This document shows positions 8,703-19,183 of a stretch of 64,000 bases of DNA, piece after piece (the first letter of the stretch is position 1; the number at the start of each line of letters is the position of its first letter). The DNA comes from Bin80 sp965215475 (GTDB taxonomy: Bacteria; Bacteroidota; Rhodothermia; Rhodothermales; Bin80), in contig OZ244061.1 of NCBI GenBank assembly GCA_965215475.1, positions 2,604,001-2,668,000 of the forward strand. The letters are read 5' to 3'. The notes beneath the pieces were generated by a model that was not told the origin of the DNA, made no database searches, and saw only the letters and a list, made by a program, of their open reading frames with translations. Both the position numbers and the translations under genes were made by a program.

Positions 8703-10138
8703 GATTCTTTGGAGCCTTGACATGTCTTGCAATCTTCATCGGTTGTCGTGTAACGGAGCCGGTAAATTTTGTCTTTATTCTAGCGGATGATCTAGGGTAC
8801 ATGGATGTTGGAGCTTATAATTCAGAGACCTTTTATGAGACGCCGAATATTGATCGCTTGGCCGGCGAAGGGATACGATTTACACATGGGTATGCGGCTG
8901 CACCAGTCTGTAGTCCTACTCGTGCAAGTATTATGACCGGGTTGTATCCATCACGGATGGCGACGACGGATTATTTTGGAGCCCCTCAACCCGATCAAGT
9001 TTCGAACCACGGGACACGTAACAAGCCGCTGTTGCCAGCCAGGTATGAACCACAGTTGCCACATGATGAGGTAACCATAGCAGAAGCGTTTTTGGCGGCC
9101 GGCTATAGGACGTTCTGGGCTGGTAAATGGCATCTGGGCGGAGAAGGTTCGTACCCGGAAGATCATGGATTTGAAGTCAATCGTGGTGGCTGGGAAGCAG
9201 GCGGCCCCTATGGGCGAGGGAATTATTTTGTCCCCTATGATAATCCGCATCTGGAGGATGGTCCGGAAGGAGAGCATCTCCCTGCCAGGCTGGCAGCGGA
9301 GACCGTTCAGTTCATCGAGAAGAGTACGGAGCAGCCATTTTTCGCATTCCTGTCATTCTATTCGGTTCATACCCCGCTCATCGCACGACCAGATCTGCAG
9401 AGGAAATATGAGGAGAAGTCCGCCCCACCGACCATGTGGGGGACCGAAGGGGATCGTGAAGTACGCCTGACACAAAGCCATGCGGTATATGCCGCGATGG
9501 TAGAGGCAATGGATCAAGCCGTTGGCACAGTACTTGCAGCTCTGGATGAGTTTGATCTTGCACACAATACCGTAGTCGTGTTCACCTCAGATAATGGAGG
9601 GCTCTCCACCTCGGAAGGGCATCCAACCAGTAACCTTCCACTCAGAGCCGGAAAAGGATGGATGTATGAGGGAGGCATCCGTGAGCCGTTGCTGATGCGT
9701 TGGCCTGCATTTCTGAAAGGAGGGCGGGTGGAGGATCTACCCATTACCAGTCCAGATTTTATGCCGACTTTATTGCAGATTGCCGGGTTACCCGCACCGG
9801 ATTTTACCGATGGAATCAGTTTTCTGCCCAGGCTCCTTGAACAAGAGACGCCAGAGCGAGATCTCTATTGGCATTATCCACACTACGGCAATCAGGGTGG
9901 AAGTCCCTCTAGTGCAGTACGAAGGGGAGACTGGAAACTTATCCGATTTTACGAGAATGGCAGGGAAGAACTGTATCATCTGGCTACAGATGTATCCGAA
10001 TCGGCAGATCAGGCGTCTAATCAAACAGAGATACGGAATGAACTCTCTGCATTGCTGGATGTATGGTTGGATCAGGTGGATGCACGTCTTCCAACCCTCA
10101 ATTCCGATAGACTAAACGTAGAACAGATTAATGAGTGA
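8699..10138 (+). CDS. Sulfatase (arylsulfatase A-type), lipoprotein
   Basis: 479 residues. The signal peptide ends in a lipobox (AIFIGC, Cys16), so the enzyme is probably anchored to a membrane facing the periplasm or cell surface. The metal-binding start FILADDLGYMD is followed by the formylglycine motif CSPTR (Cys near residue 67), the hallmark of type I sulfatases, whose Cys is converted to formylglycine by a maturase. AGKWHLGG and FTSDNGG are further active-site segments. It probably removes sulfate esters from polysaccharides or other sulfated metabolites; the substrate is not predictable. It overlaps EcsC by 4 bp and clpX by 8 bp. Confidence 0.92.
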   Translation: MRFFGALTCLAIFIGCRVTEPVNFVFILADDLGYMDVGAYNSETFYETPNIDRLAGEGIRFTHGYAAAPVCSPTRASIMTGLYPSRMATTDYFGAPQPDQVSNHGTRNKPLLPARYEPQLPHDEVTIAEAFLAAGYRTFWAGKWHLGGEGSYPEDHGFEVNRGGWEAGGPYGRGNYFVPYDNPHLEDGPEGEHLPARLAAETVQFIEKSTEQPFFAFLSFYSVHTPLIARPDLQRKYEEKSAPPTMWGTEGDREVRLTQSHAVYAAMVEAMDQAVGTVLAALDEFDLAHNTVVVFTSDNGGLSTSEGHPTSNLPLRAGKGWMYEGGIREPLLMRWPAFLKGGRVEDLPITSPDFMPTLLQIAGLPAPDFTDGISFLPRLLEQETPERDLYWHYPHYGNQGGSPSSAVRRGDWKLIRFYENGREELYHLATDVSESADQASNQTEIRNELSALLDVWLDQVDARLPTLNSDRLNVEQINE

Positions 10139-11402
10139 TAAAGGAAATGATGAGCGACTCGCATGCTCATTTTGTAACCGGTCGAGCGATGAAGTGAATT
10201 CTCTTGTTGCTGGACAGGATGTATTTATTTGTGATCAATGCGTGGCGGATGCCCAGATCATCCTGGAAGATAAGGAACAGCTGGATCCAAACATGAAACG
10301 CTCTTCTCGCAAGAAGAAGAGACGTCGAAATCTACCCTCACCCAAAAAGATCAAAGCGGAACTGGACAAGTATGTGATTGGGCAGGAATATGCAAAAAAA
10401 TCTTTGGCGGTTGCGGTGTACAATCATTACAAACGCATCAATTCGGAGCAGTTTGTGACCGATTATAAGGATGTCGAAATTGAAAAATCAAATATCCTTC
10501 TTCTTGGATCAAGCGGCACGGGCAAGACGCTGCTTGCCCGCACTCTTGCACGGATTCTGGATGTACCCTTCTCGATCAGTGATGCCACCACCCTGACCGA
10601 AGCCGGATACGTTGGGGAAGATGTCGAAACGATTTTGTCAAATCTATTATCGGCTGCAGAATTTGAGGTAGAGGATGCCGAACGGGGGATCATTTTTATT
10701 GACGAGATTGACAAAATTGCCCGTAAAAGCCATAACGCTTCCATTACTCGAGATGTATCGGGAGAAGGAGTACAGCAGGCATTACTGAAAGTATTAGAGG
10801 GGACCGTCGCAGGGGTGCCGCCCAAGGGAGGGCGCAAGCATCCAGAGCAAAGTCTGGTAAACATCAACACCAGTGGGATCCTCTTTATCTGTGGAGGTGC
10901 TTTCGAAGGACTTTCCGAAATCATTGCCCGTCGACTCAATGTGAATCAGATTGGGTTTTCCTCCGACCCGAAGCGACGTCATAAAGATTCAGATACAGCC
11001 GTTTTGCAGTTTGTGGAGCCAGAAGATCTGGTAAATTATGGACTCATTCCTGAACTTATTGGACGGCTGCCTCTCAGCGCTGCTTTGAAGCCACTCTCGG
11101 ACGATGAGATGATGCGGATCCTCACCGAACCCCGAAACGCTGTGATTCGCCAATATCAAAAGCTGTTTGCATTGGACGGAGTAGATCTGGTTTTTAATGA
11201 GTCAGCATTACGAAGTATCGTGCGCCGAGCTCGTGCCATGGGAACCGGTGCAAGAGGGCTACGGAGCGTGCTCGAACAGTCAATGCTAGATATTATGTTT
11301 GAAATCCACAGTATAAAAGATGTGGGCGTGTGTTCAATCACGGAGGAGACCATTACATCGGGAAAACCGCCGATTTACGAAAAGCGTAAGGCTTCCGCCT
11401 GA
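10131..11402 (+). CDS. clpX: ClpX, ATPase subunit of ClpXP protease
   Basis: Hexameric AAA+ unfoldase that feeds substrates to ClpP. 423 residues. The N-terminal C4 zinc-binding domain (CSFCNRSSDEV...CDQCV) is at residues ~12-37. Walker A GSSGTGKT is near 127, Walker B IIFIDEIDKI near 190, and the substrate-pore GYVGED loop near 160. The IGF-type ClpP loop appears as NQIGFSSD. The start codon lies inside the end of the sulfatase gene (8-nt overlap), an unusual partner for clpX. clpP is not in this window. Confidence 0.95.
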   Translation: MSDKGNDERLACSFCNRSSDEVNSLVAGQDVFICDQCVADAQIILEDKEQLDPNMKRSSRKKKRRRNLPSPKKIKAELDKYVIGQEYAKKSLAVAVYNHYKRINSEQFVTDYKDVEIEKSNILLLGSSGTGKTLLARTLARILDVPFSISDATTLTEAGYVGEDVETILSNLLSAAEFEVEDAERGIIFIDEIDKIARKSHNASITRDVSGEGVQQALLKVLEGTVAGVPPKGGRKHPEQSLVNINTSGILFICGGAFEGLSEIIARRLNVNQIGFSSDPKRRHKDSDTAVLQFVEPEDLVNYGLIPELIGRLPLSAALKPLSDDEMMRILTEPRNAVIRQYQKLFALDGVDLVFNESALRSIVRRARAMGTGARGLRSVLEQSMLDIMFEIHSIKDVGVCSITEETITSGKPPIYEKRKASA

Positions 11403-11407
11403 GTTTC

Positions 11408-13603
11408 ATGAAAGGGCTGTTTGGACTCGCCCTGGTTGTTTTCATGTTCACGCCAAAGGTCTGGGGACAGACAGACCTTTTAGGGGTGAATGAGAGTACA
11501 TCTGTGCGGAGAATTGAGTTCCGTTATACAGATGCCGAGGTCTATCGGCCTAGGTTCAGCACCCCTGAACTCCGACAGTTGATCGCTCTTCGTGCAATCC
11601 CGCGCTACGATGGGCTATTGAGATTTCTGGGCAGAGCGAACCAAAGCGATTATATTCTGAATCCGATTGAGCTCCAGCGAGATGTGGTTCGACTTCGTCA
11701 GGCCTTTCAGGAGGCAGGTTATCCTCATGCGTCGATAGATTATGCAGCATCTACCTTTGAGCAAGCATCCAATTCTGCGGTGATTCGATTTGAAATTACA
11801 CAGGGACCGCCAGTGATCATTCAGGATGTAGGGTTTTATGCGGGATCAAGTTTTTTGGCATCCAGACTGGATGCAGAGTTGCGCGATGCATGGATTGATT
11901 TTCGGGATCGAACCACTTTTAAGGTCGGTGACGTGTTCACCCATTTTGAGTTGGTACAGATCGAAGACCAAGTACTTGGCTGGTTCAAGAACGAGGGGTA
12001 TGCATTTGCGACGCTGACCTCGTCCGTTTATACGTATCCAGAAATCAATGCCGCCGATATCAGTTTTCAGGTGAGAACGGGGCCTCACGGGATGATTGAC
12101 AAAATTGAGATTGAGGGGGTTCCCGCGATTGATCGACGTATCATTTTGCGAACACTGCCCTTTGCGCCGGGAGATGTATTCTCTCAGCGGGATGTAATCC
12201 AGGGGCAGCAGGCACTATTTGCACTGGGGCTTTTCAGCGTGGTTCAGGTAGAAATTCCACCACAGGAGGAAGACGCTACGGTAGAGGTGCGGATCAACCT
12301 GGAACGTGCACGCCTTCGCCATGTATCGGCAGAAACGGGATATCATCAGCGGCAGGGAATCACAGCGGAGGGGCGATGGACGCATCGAAATTTTTTAGAG
12401 GGGGCCAGAACCCTGACAATCACAACGCAGATTCAGACGGGGCTATTGGCCAACGCTGGAGTTGGTGCGGTTGCCGGGCGGTCCGCTCGTGGGGCAGTGG
12501 CATTGACGCAGCCCCATCTTGGATGGAATCAGGTACGAGGAATATTGGAGCCGTTCATCCAGTATGAGCGGGATCCGCTTGCCGAGGCATCCTCGGAGCT
12601 ACTTGGTTTTAATCGCCGTGAGGTTGGAGCGTCAGTGGCATTTATATATGGGTTACAGCAGACCCGGGTGCTGAGCTTACGTTACAGCCTTAGTCGCACA
12701 AAAAATTTCACGACCAATCTCTCCTCCGATGCCTATGATAAGAGTGTTCTGCGGCTCGGCGGGACAGTAGGTTGGATGGATAACGTATTGCGTCCCACGA
12801 GCGGAATCATCTTTCAGCCTCTCATTGAACAGGGTGGTAGGATTGAATCCTGGCTTGGAGCACGCCCATTCGGCGTCAATTATATGAAAATGCAATTACA
12901 GGTTTCCACCTACTGGCCCCTTTCCAGAAATGTTAATTTTAGTGGCAGACTCAAGGCGGGGCGCATTTGGGTTGGAGGAAATCGGTTCAGGACACTCTAT
13001 GGCTTGGAGAGCTCCCAGGTCGTTGACACACAGTTTTTACAGCCCAACGAAGATCGTTTTGATCCTTTGAGATTTTATATTGGTGGAGCAGATGATGTGC
13101 GGGGATGGAGCACCGGATTGGCCGGCCCCAAGGTGATCCGCACACAGGATCCAGAGCGCGGGGGCTCTTCGGGCAAAGGGGTCTACGAGCCGATTGGAGG
13201 CTTGGCCCGTTTGGGGGCGAGTGCAGAGGTTCGATTCCGACTGCGTGGTCTCTGGTATGGAGCCGCGTTTGCAGATGCAGGAGCGGTTTCGTCCGAGCGG
13301 GAAGAGAATTGTTTGGAGTCTTTTTTTGAAGATCCCAACCGCTCACGCAACGTTACAGTTCAGTGTGGGTTCAGAGATCGTGGGCGGATCACACTCCGGA
13401 AGTTCAAGGTCGGGGCAGGTATAGGGATACGATATGATACGCCGATCGGGTTTGTTCGTCTGGATGTTGCAGCCAAGCTAAACCCGGATTCACTGGATCT
13501 GAATTCGCCGGCAGATGCACTAGCCGCCGGTGGGTCGCAAGATGACCGTAGCAACATATGGTATCGTTTCAATGTCCACTTCAGCATCGGACAGGCATTT
13601 TAA
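11408..13603 (+). CDS. TamA/BamA-family outer-membrane assembly barrel
   Basis: 731 residues with a signal peptide (GLALVVFMFTPKVWGQ). Residues ~30-320 contain POTRA-like repeats (for example DIISFQVRTGPHG...IEIEGVPAIDRRII...FAPGDVFSQRDV). The C-terminal ~400 residues form an Omp85 (bacterial surface antigen) barrel, including the conserved FYIGGADDVRGW segment near 555 and a final strand WYRFNVHFSIGQAF ending in Phe. The tamB gene directly downstream suggests that this is the TamA partner rather than BamA itself. It begins 5 bp after clpX. Confidence 0.85.
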   Translation: MKGLFGLALVVFMFTPKVWGQTDLLGVNESTSVRRIEFRYTDAEVYRPRFSTPELRQLIALRAIPRYDGLLRFLGRANQSDYILNPIELQRDVVRLRQAFQEAGYPHASIDYAASTFEQASNSAVIRFEITQGPPVIIQDVGFYAGSSFLASRLDAELRDAWIDFRDRTTFKVGDVFTHFELVQIEDQVLGWFKNEGYAFATLTSSVYTYPEINAADISFQVRTGPHGMIDKIEIEGVPAIDRRIILRTLPFAPGDVFSQRDVIQGQQALFALGLFSVVQVEIPPQEEDATVEVRINLERARLRHVSAETGYHQRQGITAEGRWTHRNFLEGARTLTITTQIQTGLLANAGVGAVAGRSARGAVALTQPHLGWNQVRGILEPFIQYERDPLAEASSELLGFNRREVGASVAFIYGLQQTRVLSLRYSLSRTKNFTTNLSSDAYDKSVLRLGGTVGWMDNVLRPTSGIIFQPLIEQGGRIESWLGARPFGVNYMKMQLQVSTYWPLSRNVNFSGRLKAGRIWVGGNRFRTLYGLESSQVVDTQFLQPNEDRFDPLRFYIGGADDVRGWSTGLAGPKVIRTQDPERGGSSGKGVYEPIGGLARLGASAEVRFRLRGLWYGAAFADAGAVSSEREENCLESFFEDPNRSRNVTVQCGFRDRGRITLRKFKVGAGIGIRYDTPIGFVRLDVAAKLNPDSLDLNSPADALAAGGSQDDRSNIWYRFNVHFSIGQAF

Positions 13604-16600
13604 GAATCGCTGGCTTATAATTTTTGGGATTGTGCTTATCCTTGGGTTTGCTCAGACTCCATGGGGCCTGAGCCTGTTGGGACGTTGGGTATTACATGCC
13701 AATAAGATCGAATTCACGTTCGCGTCCTTACATGGATTCTGGATGAATTCGTTGGAAGTGCGAGGCATCCAAGGGAGCGTTGGAGGATACGGGATTGAGG
13801 TAGATACGGTTCAGGTTCAGCTTTCACGGGGCTCTCTACTAAGAGGTCGAATCCGACTACGCCATTTGGAACTGAAAACGCCTATCGTCCACTTCCGTAG
13901 CATGCCCTCCGAAGCGCAAGCAGATCCAGTCGATGAAGCGAAGGATTCCCCATCGATTGATCTTCCTTGGATCGAATCTCTTCACATCCAAAGAGGCCGC
14001 TTCCACATGGAAGATCAGATGCTTGAAATTTCTGGGATTCAGGTTCAAGGGAAGATGTCCCCCGGAGCCATGGAGATAGATACGCTGTATGGTGACGTGT
14101 TCTGGCAGCGAGCAGCCTTGCATTTGAGTGCCGTCTCCCGGTGGGAATTAAACCAGGGCCTGTTCCAGATTGACACCCTGCTCCTTCGTGGTCCAAACTC
14201 CAAGATCCATGCGTATGGATCCTGGGGACGGCAAACGAACTTGGAGATCATGGCTGCTCCGCTTTCTCGGGATGTGCTCCCCTCCCTCATACCAGCGATC
14301 GATGAGGATCTGATGGTGAGGGTAGCGCTCAAAGGTGAAGGAGATTCTCTTCGGCTGGCGTTTGACGGAACCTCAGAAAATGGACGTGCGCTAACTGTGC
14401 GTGGGAGTACGCGAATGGATACTCCATCGGTGTATGTGGACACGTTGAGATTTGAGCAATTAGATCCCAGATATCTGTTTACAGGACTGACGGGTGAGTT
14501 GACTGGATTGATTCGTGGACATTTGGACGGGGAGTCATGGGATGCGCTCAGTGGAAGGATGGAGGGGCATCTGGGAACGGGAATTCTATCTGGAGTGCCC
14601 GTCGAATCTGCAAGGATGAGCGGAGACATAGAAGATGGGGCGATTCAGGTTCAGTTGGATTCGAAGCTGGCTTTAGGCTCACTGGAAGCGGAAGCAACTC
14701 TCTTGCCTTCCTCCGCATCGGGGCAGCTTCGTGGCCAGTTCAAAAATCTTAATGCACGAGCATTTGGCCCACAGTATGAAAGTACTCTAAATGGCAATTT
14801 CACGTTCGTATGGGAAGATTCTTTGGAGGGATATGTTGAAATAATGCCAGGCTCTATGGGGACCATGGGGATCAAGGGTGGCGAACTACGGTTATTTTCA
14901 AAAGACGAGCTCCTTCAGTTTACGGGGGTCATGTGGGGAGATTCTGCCCGGATTACTTTGGAAGCGGATCGTCAGGAATCGGGGTTCATGGGAAGGCTTG
15001 AAGTTGATTCCTTGGACGTTGGAGCACTCCTGAATCGACAAGACCTGAGCAGTCAGATCAGCCTTACCTTGGAATCCACGACCAGTTGGCCCCCAGACAG
15101 TATCATGGTACAAATAGATGTACAGCCGTCAGTATGGAATCAGGTTCCCGTTACCGAGGCGTATGCAGAACTCTTTCTTTTGGGGCAAGATCTCAGGGCA
15201 CATGGACGAATCGCGTTCCCATCGGGTAGGGTGACACTGGGGGGAGAGGTCGATTTTCGTACAGGAAGCCCCGAATGGTCTCTGGATCATGGGCAGATTG
15301 AGGGCCTGGATTTACGGGATCTGGGGATCGGTGTCCCGACCTCCCTCCATGTTCAGGTACAGCTTTCGGGCCGTGGATTGCAAGACGCCCGTGGGCAACT
15401 GACTCTGGCATCTTCAAAAATCAATGATGAAACGGTCAGGGACGGGAGGATTTCCATGGAGATGGCAAATCAGGAGGCCGTCCTGGATGCTCGATTTTCC
15501 ATCGGATCGGGAGAGGTTCAAACCCGCGCACGTACATTTCCATTCGCTCCAGTGCCGACTGTACATGTTCTGGAAGGTCTATTCCAGCGGATTGATGCGG
15601 GGGCTCTTGTTGGTCTGGAGTCTTTGAGTACGCAGCTGACCGGGCGTATTGATAGTTTGGAATGGGGCAATGGGGGATCAATTGCGTTGTCTTTGGACTC
15701 GTCGTCGGTCCATGCACTGCCAATCAGGAACGCTCGGTTGCATGTTCAAGCACTCGGAGATTCAGTGGTGGCTTCGGGGGATGCTACACTAGATGATGGC
15801 TATGTACATTTGGCGCATGCACGAATTGGAAAGGACGAGACGATTCAGGCTCGGGGAGCCTTCCGTAATCTGTCGTTGGACGATCTTGGTTTGGCAGAGA
15901 TCCAGCTCACTGGATCTCTGGATATAGATATGAAGGGGACAAGCCCTCGTACCATGACCATCCATCATGCACAGCTGGATGCCGACAGCACACGGATTGG
16001 AAATATCCATTTTGATCAATTCCAGATTGCAGGCACTATGAAGGAGGGAACGCTCCAGTTCAGCGAATTCAACCTGTCCAGTGATGCGGGTCAAATTACA
16101 GCTCATGGGGGAGTGTCTCTCTTTGAGGAATCGACGGATTCGCTGAATTTTACAGGAGCGATCACGAATCCAGAATTCCTTGAAAGATGGGCCGTAGAGC
16201 AAACGATTTCTGGAGGGGCAACAGATACCCTGTGGGGGCAATTGGCTTACCGCGATGATTTACTTAGGTGGGAGGTTGGCATGAGAACGGATCCACTGAC
16301 CTTTCGCTCGATGCGCCTGTTTCAGGCATCCGGGTTTGCCGAAGGAACTCTGGAGGATTTGAAGCCTCGTCTCCGCAGGGCGGAAGTCGTTTTGGATCGA
16401 CTGTCGATCCCAACGGTATCTGCACGACAGGCATGGCTGCGACTTGAAGAGGACCAAGGCAAATTCCAATATGAGATGAGGATGGAAGTAGACGATCGTC
16501 GTGCTTTGCTACTGGGGGGAGAAGCAGATTGGGCGGCCCGGCAGGGAACACTTCGGCAATTGGATCTATATCTGGATGAAACCGAGTGGCATCTCGGTGT

Positions 16601-18416
16601 TCCAGCGGAAATCCTGGCGGATGAGGGGATCCGAGTTCGGTACTTCCTCTTGGGAAGTGAGGATCAGGAAATAACGCTGGATGGGATCCTGAACCCGGAG
16701 GGGGAACAGCGATTAGGCCTGAACCTATACAACGTTCATCTTGCTCCGTTTACCGATATCGTAGGATTACCAGGACTAGGAGGAATTGCAAATGCAGATT
16801 TATTTTTTCATGGACCTGCAACGGCACCACAGTTGACCGGGTCAGTGAATCTGATGGTCGAATCTGAAAATGAACAGGTGGGGAGTGTAGCTGCTCAGAT
16901 GAACTACCAGAATCATGGGCTGGAGATGGAAGCAGACTTTGTTCATGTGGATGGGAGTACGCTCTCCGTTTCCGGTCTTCTGCCACTGGATCTCAGACTG
17001 GAAAAGAGCGAAGAAATTACATTTCCTGATGCCTCTCTATCCTTGCAGGCAGACGAGTTCAATCTTGCATGGGTTAGTCCTTTTTTACCACAGGACGAGA
17101 TCCGCGATCTGGAAGGAAAGCTGACCGCAGATATTGGAGTCACAGGTTCATTGAGCTCGCCCAATCTTCGCGGGGCTTTTGATTTGGCGGAGGGGCATGT
17201 ACGATTATCACAACTTGGGATTTCTCCATCCGAGATTCAATTGGATGCAGCACTCCAAAGGGATACGATTTATGTCGAAACCATCTATGCCTCTAGCGGT
17301 CGCGGTACTGCAGAAGGAGGTGGTTATGTAATGTTGGGAGCGTCCAACCGGGGGGGCGTAGATTTGGGCATCAGCTTAAAAGATTTTCGGGTGGTGAATA
17401 CGGCTCCGTATGTAGCGGATGTCAGCGGCTCGGTAGCACTGGGAAAAACGGTGCGAACTCCAGATCTCACAGGTCATATTGAGATGACCAATGCCGTGAT
17501 TCGACCTCAGGATGTGCCCGTGACGCTCGAAAGCGGGATGATTAACTTTACGGAAACAGATCTTCTCATGCTGGAGCAATATTTTAATATCCGGGCGAGC
17601 GTATGGGATACGACAACCTATTCACTTATTGATGCACTAGAGATGGATTTATCTGTAGGAATTCCTGGGACCGTGCGATTACATAGTTTACAGAACCCTG
17701 AGATGACGGTTTTGCTCAGTGGGTCACTTGATCTGAGGAAAGATCCCTATGGAGAGCAAGAGTTACATGGAACGGTGAGTATCGTACCCGAGCTCAGTTA
17801 TTTGAGACAGTTTGGACGACGCTTTGATATCCGGCAAGGCCGAGTTTCATTTGCAGGTGAGGCCACCAACCCATTCTTTGATCTTCAGGCTGCGCTGGAT
17901 ATTCCAAGTCGGAGCGGTCAGGATACTCCGGTCACGATCCTATTGGACACATCCGGGCGTTTACAGGAACCGGAGTCGCTGACTCTGGAGCTGCGGAGTG
18001 AGCCAGTGCAACTCGATCGTGCAGATATGATCTCTTACATGGCAACAGGGCGCCCGGCAGCAGATGCATTCCAACTAGGAGGTGGGGGAGCCCTTCAGAG
18101 TGGTAGCGATCTTGCCCTTCAGCAGTTATCCAGCTTGATTGCTGGGGCAGCGGGGGCGGAGATAGGCCTTGATGTCATTCAGATCACCCCGGAAACCGAA
18201 GGTGGAGTGACACTCACAGCAGGGAAGTATGTATCCCGCAAACTATTCACCTCGGTCAAATGGCCGATCACAGAAGAACCGGCAACCTCCAATAGCTATT
18301 TAGAAAACAAGAGAGAGTTGGTGATCGAATATGCACTGTATCCATGGCTGGTGGCACGTATGCGTGGGGAGACAGGTGCGTTGGGGATTAGTTTACTGTA
18401 TCAGTATACTTGGTAA
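13572..18416 (+). CDS. tamB: Translocation/assembly module protein TamB
   Basis: A very large AsmA/TamB-type protein (1614 residues from the start chosen) that spans the periplasm from the inner membrane as a hydrophobic beta-groove. It works with TamA in outer-membrane assembly and probably lipid transport. One N-terminal membrane anchor (WLIIFGIVLILGF) is followed by a long repetitive beta-rich region and a C-terminal DUF490 domain (DRADMISYMATGRPA near the end, then ...SLLYQYTW). The frame is open further upstream (13530, 13542), but the ATG at 13572 puts the anchor at the expected distance. It overlaps tamA by 32 bp and ends as TAATG with mlaE. Confidence 0.9.
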   Translation: MSTSASDRHFKNRWLIIFGIVLILGFAQTPWGLSLLGRWVLHANKIEFTFASLHGFWMNSLEVRGIQGSVGGYGIEVDTVQVQLSRGSLLRGRIRLRHLELKTPIVHFRSMPSEAQADPVDEAKDSPSIDLPWIESLHIQRGRFHMEDQMLEISGIQVQGKMSPGAMEIDTLYGDVFWQRAALHLSAVSRWELNQGLFQIDTLLLRGPNSKIHAYGSWGRQTNLEIMAAPLSRDVLPSLIPAIDEDLMVRVALKGEGDSLRLAFDGTSENGRALTVRGSTRMDTPSVYVDTLRFEQLDPRYLFTGLTGELTGLIRGHLDGESWDALSGRMEGHLGTGILSGVPVESARMSGDIEDGAIQVQLDSKLALGSLEAEATLLPSSASGQLRGQFKNLNARAFGPQYESTLNGNFTFVWEDSLEGYVEIMPGSMGTMGIKGGELRLFSKDELLQFTGVMWGDSARITLEADRQESGFMGRLEVDSLDVGALLNRQDLSSQISLTLESTTSWPPDSIMVQIDVQPSVWNQVPVTEAYAELFLLGQDLRAHGRIAFPSGRVTLGGEVDFRTGSPEWSLDHGQIEGLDLRDLGIGVPTSLHVQVQLSGRGLQDARGQLTLASSKINDETVRDGRISMEMANQEAVLDARFSIGSGEVQTRARTFPFAPVPTVHVLEGLFQRIDAGALVGLESLSTQLTGRIDSLEWGNGGSIALSLDSSSVHALPIRNARLHVQALGDSVVASGDATLDDGYVHLAHARIGKDETIQARGAFRNLSLDDLGLAEIQLTGSLDIDMKGTSPRTMTIHHAQLDADSTRIGNIHFDQFQIAGTMKEGTLQFSEFNLSSDAGQITAHGGVSLFEESTDSLNFTGAITNPEFLERWAVEQTISGGATDTLWGQLAYRDDLLRWEVGMRTDPLTFRSMRLFQASGFAEGTLEDLKPRLRRAEVVLDRLSIPTVSARQAWLRLEEDQGKFQYEMRMEVDDRRALLLGGEADWAARQGTLRQLDLYLDETEWHLGVPAEILADEGIRVRYFLLGSEDQEITLDGILNPEGEQRLGLNLYNVHLAPFTDIVGLPGLGGIANADLFFHGPATAPQLTGSVNLMVESENEQVGSVAAQMNYQNHGLEMEADFVHVDGSTLSVSGLLPLDLRLEKSEEITFPDASLSLQADEFNLAWVSPFLPQDEIRDLEGKLTADIGVTGSLSSPNLRGAFDLAEGHVRLSQLGISPSEIQLDAALQRDTIYVETIYASSGRGTAEGGGYVMLGASNRGGVDLGISLKDFRVVNTAPYVADVSGSVALGKTVRTPDLTGHIEMTNAVIRPQDVPVTLESGMINFTETDLLMLEQYFNIRASVWDTTTYSLIDALEMDLSVGIPGTVRLHSLQNPEMTVLLSGSLDLRKDPYGEQELHGTVSIVPELSYLRQFGRRFDIRQGRVSFAGEATNPFFDLQAALDIPSRSGQDTPVTILLDTSGRLQEPESLTLELRSEPVQLDRADMISYMATGRPAADAFQLGGGGALQSGSDLALQQLSSLIAGAAGAEIGLDVIQITPETEGGVTLTAGKYVSRKLFTSVKWPITEEPATSNSYLENKRELVIEYALYPWLVARMRGETGALGISLLYQYTW

Positions 18417-19177
18417 TGCGTGGAGTAGCGAAAATACTTGATGAAGTAGGTGCCATTGCCTCCTTTTCCGGGAGGGTGTTCCGACAGATGTTTCAGCGGC
18501 CGTTTGAGGCAAGAGAACTCATTCGGCAAATGGATGAGACTGGATCCAAAAGCCTCCTTCTCGTTTTGGTTACGGGCTGCTCAATCGGAATTGTATTGTC
18601 GATGCAAAGCCGGGGCACTCTTGCTCGGTTCGGTGCAGAGGCAGTGCTTCCGAGTATGTTGGCTTTGTCGGTTGTAAAGGAGATTGGTCCGGTCATCACC
18701 TCGCTGGTACTGGCTGGACGACTCGGGGCGGGCATTGCTGCAGAACTGGGTTCTATGCGAGTCACAGAACAGATTGATGCATTGGAGGTCTCTGCTTTGC
18801 AGCCGTTCAAATATCTTGTGGTCACTCGGGTCTTGGCATGTGTAGTGATGTTTCCCCTTTTGACTATAGGCTGTGATATCGTGGCTCTTTTCGGTGGATA
18901 TGCAGAATCAGTCTTGTCAAGCGATCTGGATTACCGTCTCTTTATCGATCAAGCTTTTTCAAGTCTTCGTATGTCGGATGTGCTTTTCTCAACGGCAAAA
19001 ACCAGTGTTTTTGGATTTTTGGTCTCTATTGTTGGCTGTTATTCAGGATATCATGTTCGGGGAGGGACCCGCGAAGTTGGGCAGGCTGCCATGCGCGCCG
19101 TAGTGATCGGGTCCCTGCTGGTTCTTTTATCTGATGTCATGATGGTCCGGCTTTCGCTGATTCTTTTTGGAGGTTGA
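18416..19177 (+). CDS. mlaE: MlaE family ABC permease
   Basis: Inner-membrane permease of the Mla/MCE lipid transporter. 253 residues with about five hydrophobic segments and the conserved centre LAGRLGAGIAAELGSM..TEQIDALEV. The ATG at 18416 shares its A with the tamB stop codon (TAATG), giving tight coupling to tamB; a TTG two codons earlier also exists but is less likely. mlaF follows after 6 bp. Confidence 0.92.
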   Translation: MRGVAKILDEVGAIASFSGRVFRQMFQRPFEARELIRQMDETGSKSLLLVLVTGCSIGIVLSMQSRGTLARFGAEAVLPSMLALSVVKEIGPVITSLVLAGRLGAGIAAELGSMRVTEQIDALEVSALQPFKYLVVTRVLACVVMFPLLTIGCDIVALFGGYAESVLSSDLDYRLFIDQAFSSLRMSDVLFSTAKTSVFGFLVSIVGCYSGYHVRGGTREVGQAAMRAVVIGSLLVLLSDVMMVRLSLILFGG

Positions 19178-19183
19178 TAGGCC

